Assembly (NCBI GenBank): GCA_023055505.1
Contig: JALIRH010000040.1
Span: 1 to 64,000, forward strand
Length of the DNA stretch: 64,000 bases
Origin: Callipepla californica brunnescens
Lineage: Eukaryota > Chordata > Aves > Galliformes > Odontophoridae
Reading direction: 5' to 3'
The first letter of the stretch is position 1. Each line of letters begins with the position of its first letter. This document shows, one piece after another, positions 48,866 through 58,552 of the stretch. Both the position numbers and the translations under genes were made by a program. The notes beneath the pieces were generated by a model, which was given only the letters and a program-made list of their open reading frames with translations, was not told the origin of the DNA and ran no database searches.

Positions 48866-51649
48866 CCAATACAGGCAGGAAGTTAGAAATGCAAAAGCCC
48901 AGCTCGAACTTAGACTGGCTACTGCAGTAAAGCAGAGCAAAAAATCCTTTTCCAAATATATTAACAGTAAAAGAACTAAGGAGCATTTCTCTCCTTTACT
49001 TGATGCGGCAGGGAATGGAACCACGGAGGATAAGGAAAAGGCTGAGGTTCTCAATGCCTTCTTCACATCTGTCTTTAATAGACAGATCAGTTAACCTCAG
49101 GATACTTTTCGCCCTGACCTGGAAGTCTGGGACGAAGCGCATCATACACCTCCTGTGATCCTAGCAGAGACAGTCAGAGACCTGCTCCTCCATCTGAACT
49201 GCCGCAAGTCCATGGGACCAGATGGGATCCACCCAAGGGTGCTGAGGGAGCTGGCAGAGGTGATTGCCAAGCCGCCTTCTGCCATCTATCAGCATTCCTG
49301 GTCATCTGGAGAGGTCCCACAAGATTGGAGGCTTGCCAATGTGACTCCCATCTACAAGAAAGACCGTAAGGAAGATCCGGGGAACTACAGGCCTGTCAGC
49401 CTGACCTCGCTATCAGGGAAAGTTATGGAGCGGTTGATCTTGAGGGAGATGACACGGCACGTGCATGGCAACCAGGGGATCAGACCCAGCCAGCACGGGT
49501 TCACAAAGGGCAGCACGTGCTTGTCCAGCCTCATCTCCTTCTACGACTGGGTGACCAGACTGGTAGATGAGGGAAAGGCTGTTGATGTAGTCTACCTGGA
49601 CTTCAGCAGTCTTTGACACGGTCTCCCACGGTATTCTCCTGGAGAAACAGGCAGCCCGTGGTGTGGACAGGTTCACGAGAATTGGCGAGAGGGCCGTGCC
49701 CAGTGGGTAGTGGTTAATGGAGTTAAGTCCAGCTGGAGTCCCATTACGAGTGGTGTCCCCCAAGGATCGGTATTGGGGCCCATCTTGTTTAATATCTTTA
49801 TTGATGACCTGGACGAGGGGATTGAGTGTACCCTCGGTAAGTTTGCGGATGACACCAAGCTGGGAGGATGTGTCGATGTGCCTGAGGGTAGGGCGGCCCT
49901 TCAGCGGGGTCGGGATAGGCTGAACAGCTGGGCTGAGCTCAATGGGACGAGGTTCAAGAAGGCCAAGTGCCGGGTGCTGCACTTCGGCCACGGTAACCCC
50001 ATGCAATGCTATAGGCTTGGGGCAGAATGGCTTGAAGACTGTACAGAGGAAAAGGACCTGGGGGTGTTGGTTGATGCCCGGCTCAACATGAGCTGGCAGT
50101 GTGTCCAGGTGGCCAAGAAGGCCAATGGCATCCTGGCCTGTATTAGAAATAGTGTAGCCAGCAGGAGCAGGGAGGTGATCATCCCCCGGACTCAGCTCTG
50201 ATGCGGCCGCACCTCGAGTACTGTGTTCAGTTTTGGGGCCCTCACTACAAGAAAGACATCGAGGCCCTGGAGCGTGTTCAGAGAAGGGCAACAAAACTGG
50301 TGAGGGGTCTGGAGCACAAGTCTTACGAGGAGCGGCTGAGGGAGCTGGGATTGTTTAGTCTGGAGAAAAGGAGGCTCAGAGGAGACCTCACTGCACTCTA
50401 CCACTTCCTGAAGGGAGGCTGTGGTGAGGAGGGGTGTCACCGGTTTGTGGGCCGGTTCGGCCCGGTCCCGTGACAACTGAGGCAGGGGACCCACGGGCCC
50501 ACACCCCGGACAAGGGGAAGGGGGAAAAGGAAAAGGGAGATGGGCCTAGAAACAAAACAGCGGCAACGATCCGAGGCGGAAAGCTAGTTTACTAAATAAG
50601 ATAGCAGAAAGTAAAATGACACCATATAATAGGAATTGAAGCTAATGAATCAAACAAAATGAGCAAGAGAGAGTGTCCGATAAACTGAAGGCCTTACGCT
50701 AATGCTGAAGGCGAGACGGCAGCGAGCACCCACTGCTGAATCGATCCCGAAGGATAGAGAGCATCCCGTGACTGCAGACAGTTTTTATCTTTTCCCTCTG
50801 AGCGGAAAACACGTAAAAATACAAAGCATCCTAAAGTCCTCTGGGGAATGGAGTTCTCCCTCTCTTCTGAGACAGGCATACCCATAACTATCGATGACCC
50901 ACAGAGCTGTAGCATTAACTCTCCAACTCCCAATACACCACATGATGTTATGATGTGGAATATCAACAATACAACAAAAATCATAAAAACCATGTGTATG
51001 GGAACTGTTGAATCACGGCCTGAACCACGGATTGATCACCTGAGGCCAGCACTGAGTCAGCTGCAGGGGCACAAGTGAGTGTGATTGGAAGGGGTGGAGT
51101 TTGACTCCACCTCTCCCATGACCCCATTGAAGGGCTGACCACCACCAGGGAAGGATCTCTGGTTGGAGATCCCTCCCTAGTGCAGTTATCGGCAAGCCTC
51201 GACCGTCTCCAAAGTTGAGCCACTCTTTCCTCATTAACTATCTGTATACCATCTACTTAAGCCCATCGAAAATATACCATCTTTGGCACCATTTCTTTTG
51301 GATGCTATTCTTGGGGGTTATTTGCCCTACACCATGACAAGGGGGTCGGCCTCTTCTCCCAGATAACTAATGACAGAACGAGAGGGAATGGCCACAAGCT
51401 GTGCCGAGGAAGATTTAGATTAGATTTGAGGACCAATTTTTTCTTTGAAAGAGTGGTCAGGCACTGGAATGGCCTGCCTAGGGAGGGGGTTGAGGCACCA
51501 TCCCCAGTGCTGTTCAAGAAGCGCTTAGATGAGGTGCTAAGGGGATTTGATTTAGTAGCATAGTGGGTAGGGATGGTGGTAGGAGGACGGTTGGACTAGA
51601 TGATCTTGGAGGTCCTCTCCAACCTCACGTATCTATCAATCTATGAATC
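48866..51649 (+). mobile_element. CR1 LINE with nested solo LTR (unit C)
   Basis: Third copy with the same structure; the nested LTR lies at 50,435-51,339. One visible difference in the RT part changes an Asn to a Ser codon near 50,152. Confidence 0.95.
50435..51339. mobile_element. 905-bp solo LTR inserted in CR1 (unit C)
   Basis: Third copy; TGTCA starts at 50,435. It has a visible T-to-G difference near 51,029 relative to the other two copies. Confidence 0.87.
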
Positions 51650-54600
51650 CTACTATGTACGTTCCAGAGACTTCCTTGCTTTTACCCCCATATCCTGAAG
51701 TAAGCCCTCTCAGGCACGTGCTTTCTCTTACAATAGCTCCATTTCTTTCTTTTACGGAACTTTGGGCTGACTCAAGTGCAGGAAAAACAGAAGCTGGAAC
51801 TCATTACCTCCTCTGCCCCACATTCCCAAGTTACTGCAATGCAGCAGCCTACGCTGTGCGTGCACTGCACTCCATCAGAGCACATTCCCCTGCAGGTACT
51901 CCCTTGCCCCTGCACATGCCAGACCCATAAGTACACTACCACAGCAGAACATTCTCCTTCGCTAATCAAGACCTCAAATTTACATTGACCATCTCATTTC
52001 AAAGCATTCTAGAAATAAAGAATTTCAACTCAGCACTCTTTACATTATTAAGATCTCAATTAGAATTCTTGGAAGGAGAATGAATCTGACCGGACCACCG
52101 GTAACGTAACGCTCTCACTGACACACACCGTGACTGAGAAACACAGTTCAAGTCTTAAAGACTACTACCAATTCATTTTTGATGTGTCACGACGCTGACT
52201 GCCTTCACAAATTTACTCACACTCCTGAATTCAATGTACCTGATGTGGCTGAAGGTCACAGATGACCGTATTAATATTGTTCAAGATTTCATCAATGCAA
52301 GGCATCACTTCTCCCACCCGAACCTGAACAAAATGTCGGCGGCACTTCTGTGCTATTTTTATCAAGGTATCACAAGCTGTACCTCACAAGCCATATCCTG
52401 GACTCCATCGTGGGTTTCTAAATTAAATCACATCAGTTACTGCTTTCTATTTCCCCCAGACATGCACATATACTGCGCATAATTTGTTTTTCATTCAGAA
52501 AGTCAGAACAGCAAGTGAAAGAGATGGTCACCATGCAGAAACTCAAAGAACTTGCCGACTGCTGTCTTCAAAAACTCCCAGTGAGCTCTCAAAAAACGTG
52601 GGTATTGGCCTACTATGTACGTTCTGTTGGATGCAATAGTGGCTTTATTGTCTGTTCCTCTCTTTTGTTCACAGAGCCCTGGGGGATCCTACAATATAAC
52701 ATACGATTAGTTTTCTCCCAAGTTCACAGACCGGATGAGCAGTATAGAGGCTAAAATAAGCGGCAGTAACCATACAGGAAAGTAGTTGCCATTCTCAAGC
52801 TCAAAGCCAAAATATTTTAAGGAAAAAAAAAAAAAAAAAAAAAAGAACAAACCAACCAACTGCCCCAGTTTAGGATCAGGACAGTTCCATAAGTTTCAAC
52901 CAAACCAAGAACACCGCGTTTTCAGTCACGCGATTTAGGTGCAACTAATAACTGCCCCAGGGCAGACTGCAGCAACCCAAAGTGCTGAGTACTGAGCAAC
53001 CAGCTGATAAACATACAGGTGTTACACAGCAAGCAGGGGAAACTAACTCCTCTCTGCCTATGGCATCACAATGACACACTTCACTTCTGTGGGCAACGTC
53101 TTCTTCCCATGCTCTTTCCACACACACTTACTAAAACTTCAGCGGCAGAAGAGAAGGTGCTAGCTGGTTCAAAGCGACGCACGTTACTTTGCTTCGTTAA
53201 GGTTACTCTTACTTCATTAGTGCTTCCTTCCTGTGTCTGTGGCATTCCTAAAGCAAAATCTTTCATCATAAGCCAAATTTTCTCTCCAAAATTTTCACAG
53301 TGAAAAGGCTGTATGGATTCAGGCCTTTTTTGTGACTGAGGAATTCATCAGCCTAAAATTCAGAATATGACATTCCTCATTCAATTATTCTCATCAACGT
53401 TTGCTATACAGGGTAGCTCACCGAAGAACACAGAGCAGGATCTTTTGAAGCTCAATTTCTTGAGCATGAATTACAAAGCTCAACAAAGCTGTCAGTCTTG
53501 TGCCATGGTACCTTCATTCCTGTCACAAGGGATCTTTTTTCATCCTCTTCATGCATCGCCCGCTGACTGAGCCTATTGCCCAACAGAGCGCATTCAGGTT
53601 TCCCAGGAGCAGTCCGTCCCATGCACTTCTTGCAAAGCTTTTCAGCCATTATTCGTTCTGTGTCTGCACAGCCCAGATGTGTAAGATACTGAAAGACAAT
53701 TAACAATAACAGTAAGCAGGCATATTTTTTTAAGCAACAAACTGGATCGCATCTCTATTAAGCTGAATAATTCTAAGAGAGACAAAATCAAAATGCCAAA
53801 CGCAATGGTTCTTTTGTGAACTTGTGACAGAGGAAGCTAAAGATTTAAACCCAGATCTGCTAGGATTGTATGACATGAGAGAGAATGACCTTGTGTATCA
53901 GACAGATCAGTAAAGTTACTAAGTTCACTTAATAACGTGTACGTATTCATGAGCTGTTGGCAATATGGATCTGGCTAGCTCTGAGGGACATCACACTGCA
54001 TTTAGCAATTTTCCTCTTTTCGTTATTTCAGTGCCGTTACCTCTGCTGGTTTTAGTAAACCACCGTTACAATGGAGATGGTTCTCCTGAACTACACCAGG
54101 TGAGAAGCTTCAGCTTTAACAGCTCAGACAATTCCATCAGCCCCTGAAATGATTGGGGCCGCTAATGGAAGCCAAATTCAAAATCTCACCAAACTGAGAG
54201 CAGCATTAGGGTCAGATTCAGCAATGGATTTTTACAGTGCCACTTTTCCTGTCACTCCATACACTGGATCTGGAAACATCGCTAAGGCTGAGAATATGCT
54301 GAAGCAGTTTCAGTACAGTAAGGAGGAGTTTTAATATTAAAAATATAGAGATCAGAATAAATCTACTGTTAACTATACTGCACAAGTACGGCAGTGAGAA
54401 CACACGAGCACAGCAGTGAGAATACAAAAATGTGCATTTTACGTTCATAAAGCCGTTAACAAACACTCAGTGCTCCCTTCCCCTGTTTGCGTTTAAAAGA
54501 AGAATGTTCTCACTGAAGTCTCATGAACTGACCCTACAGCTGAGAGATGCGATGACTTTCAGATTCCCCTCCTCCCCTGCCCCCCACGTAACCCTGCTGC

Positions 54601-56103
54601 ACGCATGCTCCTGGTGCAGCCGCACAGACCTACAGGACAGCAGTTCTCGCCACTTACCCAATGCTTCTCTCATATTTCTATAGAAGGTTATGGAATCTGC
54701 ATCCTTCATGAGTTCTCGTACTACGTCCCCTGGATCATTTCCACCACGAGCACTCCTCCAGGTTTAGCCATACCGCCAACCATCAGCGATCGAACCTAAA
54801 CGTTACAAAGGGGAGCTCCAACTGGACTGCACCGTGACGGGAAAATAAAGGTGTGTGTCCTGCACTTCCTCAGGCCATCTCATACACAAGCAAACGGGAA
54901 GGACAAATTCTGAAGGGATACGCTACCTAAAAACCCATTCAGAGTACAGCTGATCTCTATCTCTGCAAGAATCAGAGTTGTTTTAAATAAGTATCATACC
55001 GTCCAGAGCTTCAGAAGATGTATGTCTTAAAGATCTTTTCAACACAAGCACGTTTTCTCCTCAAACACCTGCCCTTTAATTGGCACTGCAGCTCTTATAC
55101 AACTGAGTCTGTAACAACGCATCTGTTTTTAATGCTACGGTAAACTGCCTTGTTTTTTAAGTCTCATTCCTGAGGAGAAAACACAACTCCTCCAGACCAA
55201 GTCATCGAAGAAAATATCAAGTTATCCTCCTTCTCTGAACAGCAGTCAGCTCCATCTGCACGAACCCCGGTACGATCCACACTGGAAACCATTACTTACA
55301 GAAACTGGTAGCAAGATTTAGCAGATCTACTACACAAATCCTAGACAGCAATTCTATTACAAAGTTACCAAGAAGCTTCTGAGCTGCTCACATGGGAGAA
55401 AATAGGTTTGGTACATTTAAATAAACCATACAGATGCGTATTCTTTTCTTTGATGTTTATAAGCGGGACTATTCATAGTGCGCTGAATCAATTCCCAATT
55501 ACCCAAAGTAAGGGAAGCTCTCTGAAGTCACACAGAGAAGCCTCTGAATTTAGGAGCAGTGTCCAAACTTGCACAGTATTTGTACTGAAGCGTGGATTAC
55601 CTTGGATAATACAGGCAAACAAAGCTGTCTCCTTGGAGGAACATCAAAGCGCTGACTTCCAGAAAGCAGTGGAGAAGCAGATGGTGAGAACGGACTTTCC
55701 CTGCAGAGCTCAGCAGTAAAGGATTCCAATGTTCAAGACAAATCTGGAAAACTTCAGTTTCTTCTACTTCCAATACCAGTAACAGATAATGAAGAGCCTG
55801 GAAAAGTGTTTCAAGCATCTCTTTACTAATTACTTTGAACACGGAAGTAGATTGAGAGCATATCACTTCAAGTTTTGCTATCCTAACACTGATAAAATGC
55901 TGAATGAGAGTACAATCCGTTAACAAGGTACAGTAACACTGCAGGGACGTTTACTGCTCAAAGTTACGAGCAACGGAGCACCTGAACAAAGCACAGCACC
56001 ACGTCAGCCGATGTTACTCGGAAAGCGAGCACCAAATCTTAAGCAGACTAGCCTAAAGATATCTAAAAAAGAAATCCAACAGCCAAATTCGTCCCTTTCT
56101 GTA

Positions 56104-56663
56104 TGTCAACGGTTTACCGGGCTGGATCGGCCCGGTTCCGCGACAACTGGTGCGGGGGACCCACGGACCCACGGCCCAGGAAAGGGGAAGGGGGAAAGGG
56201 AAAAGGGAGATGGGCCTAGGAACAAAACAGCAGCAACGATCTGAGGAGGAAAGCTAATTTACTAAAGAAGATCTCAGAAAGCAAAATAACACAACAGAAT
56301 ACAATATAATTGGAATTGAAGCTAATGAATCAAACAAAATGAGCAAGAGAATGTCTGATAAACCGAAGGCCTTACGCTAACGCTGAAGGCGAGACGGCAG
56401 CGAGCACCCACTGCCGAGTGATCCCAAAGGAAAGAGAGCGTCCCGTGACCGCAGAGAGTTTTGATCTTTCCCTCTGAGCGGAAACACGGAACAATGCAAA
56501 GCATCGCACAGTGCTCTGAGGAATGGAGTTCTTCTTCTCTTCTGAGACAGGCATACCCAGAACTATCAATGACCCACAGAGCTGGAGCATTCACTCTCCA
56601 ACTCCCAGCGCACCACATGACGTCATGATGTGGAATACCAATACCAAAAATCACAAAGCCATG
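56104..56663. mobile_element. Truncated LTR (unit C)
   Basis: Unit C copy of the truncated LTR, with one visible C-to-G change near 56,455. Confidence 0.82.
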
Positions 56664-57676
56664 GCACTGTATTATCAGAATTGCACCCACCCTCTGAGCT
56701 TCTACAAGACGGTTTCTTTTAGATCCTTCCAAAGAAACAACCCTTAAATGCTCGTTTTAAGGACTGCTATTCTCAATACTTACTGCTGCTCTGCTTTCCA
56801 AACCCTCTGGGAATCTGGAAGAAAACCTTCCAAAACCACACTGCTTATCTGCATCCAGTGCAAGACATCTACAAGAACATTTTCACCGTTCCCGACTGAA
56901 CAGCCGCCGTGCAGACTGAGAAGTTCTGAGCCTGCCACGGAACCAAACAGAACGGAGCGATCTATAAAGTACATTTTGCTTCCATAGCTAAGACACTCAG
57001 CAATTCAAAGCACTCCAGGCAGAAGGCAGACTGGACATCTCTAGCTGAGATCCCTCCCCGACACGGATTCAAAACCACCTTCACATTATTCCCACACACA
57101 TCCACTTCTGTCAGCAGTTTCACTTTCAATAGCTTCTCTAGCTTCTTCCACTAGTCTAGAAGACTGCAATGAACCCACACAGCAATTCCAGAAGATCAGC
57201 TACACGCAGACTAGGAATAGCCAGATCAGACCTGCACAGCTCCTTTGAGAAGGCTTTTTTACCCACACTGTCATCTGTTACACTGTGAGTTACAGCAGTG
57301 ACACCTGCAGCAATTTGAAGCCACTCGAACAAATTCTGTGGAACATTTCAACATCCTAAATGGTTCAGAGCTGAGTTTTGCAGATGTCCATTTAAAGATG
57401 CCAGTTTTAACTATCGTGATGTAACAGAATTGTAATAGAGCCAGAATTTGCTATGTGCAAAGGGCTACCGGGAGAAGGAATGCGTTGCCAGCATCAGATG
57501 GAAAGCGACAAGAATCCAGATCCCTTACAAGTGCTAGGGGAATAAAAGAGTGCGCCGCGCGGCCCCGGAATCCTGCCCCGCCCCTTCCCCGCTGCCGCTG
57601 CCCCTGCCCCTGCCCGGCCCCACGGCTCCGCCCCCACAGCTCACAGTGCCGTTCCGTACAGCCGCCGCCGCCGCCG

Positions 57677-57828
57677 CTCCAACGCGCGGTTTCCGCGGTT
57701 CCCACGGCAGCGGAGCCGCCGCTGCCGCCGCCGCTCCAACGCGCGGTTTCCGCGGTTCCCACGGCAGCGGAGCCGCCGCTGCCGCCGCCGCTCCAACTCG
57801 CGGTTTCCGCGGTTCCCGCGGCGCCGCC
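57677..57828. repeat. 57-bp tandem repeat (about 2.7 copies) in CpG island
   Basis: The block starting CTCCAACGCGCGGTTTCC recurs at 57,677, 57,734 and 57,791, an exact 57-bp spacing. The last copy reads CTCCAACTCG and degenerates into GCC triplets. GCC runs flank it at 57,661-57,676 and about 57,824-57,843. It is absent from units A and B because they diverge at the array junction. Confidence 0.93.
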
Positions 57829-57839
57829 GCCGCCGCCGC

Positions 57840-57966
57840 CGCCATAGCACTCCACCGCTCCGTTCATCTGCGGGGGGGGGGGGACTTCCGTTTCCGGCTT
57901 CAGGGACCGGCGCACGCGTAGTGCTATTGCCAGAGCCGCGCGCAGTGGGGGTGGGGTTGTTCGGCC
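57840..57966 (+). promoter_or_regulatory. Likely SGF29 promoter and 5' UTR
   Basis: GC-rich, TATA-less sequence just upstream of the SGF29 ATG. It has a 12-G run at 57,872-57,883 followed at once by two ETS-like sites (ACTTCCGTTTCCGG, 57,884-57,897). The XPO1 pseudogene lies on the other strand to the left, so the arrangement here is head to head. Promoter activity is inferred from composition and position only. Confidence 0.6.
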
Positions 57967-58415
57967 ATGGCGTTGGCGGGAGGGAGGTCGCGCAACGTGG
58001 AGCTCCTGGCGGAGCTACAGCGGCTGCTCGCGCACACGCAGGTGGGGGAGGGGAAAGGGGGGGGAGTGGGGTGGCGGAGGGAGAAGGGGGGAATAGGGTG
58101 TGGGTGGGTGGGGTGGGGCGGAGTTGGGTGGGGGACGGGGATGTGGGGCAGGGGTTGGAGCTAAGGGGGCTCGGTACTCGGTTCTAAGTCCGGGTGCTCA
58201 GTTATGGGTCTGGGGGCTCTGTTATGGGGCTGGGGCTGCAGATGTGGGGTCGGGGTTCTGGGGCTGGGGTCGGGGTTGTGGGTCCGGGGCCGTCGATTTG
58301 GGGTAGGGCATATGGGGCTGAGGCCGCCACTCCCCCCGCAGGAGAGCGCTCCAGCAGCGAGCACAAGCTCATCGACATCCAGAAAACCCACGGGAGGATG
58401 CAGCCCGAGAACAAG
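57967..58415 (+). CDS. SGF29: SGF29 exons 1 and 2 (5' end of gene, continues right or is truncated)
   Basis: Exon 1 (57967-58041) starts ATG in a CpG island and encodes 25 residues, MALAGGRSRNVELLAELQRL + LAHTQ, the usual length before the first SGF29 intron, with donor CAG|GTGGGG. Exon 2 (58342-58415) encodes RSSSEHKLIDIQKTHGRMQP + ENK, the coiled-coil start, after acceptor CCCCGCAG. Exon 2 is 74 bp where 75 is expected: one G seems missing at EER, and a second G is missing at the donor (AACAAG|TCAGC instead of AAG|GTCAGC). So it is either damaged or carries two sequencing errors. No later exon lies in the remaining 5.6 kb, which is minisatellite. It is oriented opposite to the SGF29 3' fragments at 10.8 and 34.5 kb. 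Whether this is the live gene's 5' end cannot be told here. Confidence 0.88.
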
Positions 58416-58552
58416 TCAGCGCGGGGACCCCGAAACGGGCGGGGAGGGCAAAAGGGGCGGTGTTACAATAAAAAGGGTGGGGATCAGCCCATCCTCATTG
58501 GTGGGATTTTATGAAGGGGCAGGGAATACAACAACAGGGGTGGGGGGAAACA

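Larger units (their letters stand above)
45942..55797 (-). pseudogene. XPO1: Exportin-1 (CRM1)-like unprocessed pseudogene, copy C
   Basis: Same nine exons as copy B: 55797-55601, 54796-54658, 53688-53512, 52688-52532, 52417-52240, 48670-48536, 48211-48028, 46629-46523 and 46137-45942. The 14-bp insertion and the 1-bp and 2-bp frameshifts are all present, so inactivation came before amplification. Small private differences lie in the introns beside the exon at 48.0-48.2 kb and elsewhere. In this copy the upstream side meets the SGF29 CpG island at 57,618 instead of the SGF29 3' fragment seen in units A and B. Confidence 0.92.
47395..57618. repeat. 23.7-kb tandem macro-repeat, partial unit C (array end)
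   Basis: Third copy. The offset from unit B is 23,697, rising to 23,698 after one extra A in the poly-A near 48,453 and to 23,699 after another near 52,823. A few further substitutions are visible, for example around 48,230-48,250, 48,766, 50,152, 51,029, 56,455 and 57,425. Identity stops in the CCCCTG-rich run at about 57,600-57,618, where units A and B have one more hexamer and then continue into a different sequence (10,230 and 33,927). Confidence 0.93.
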
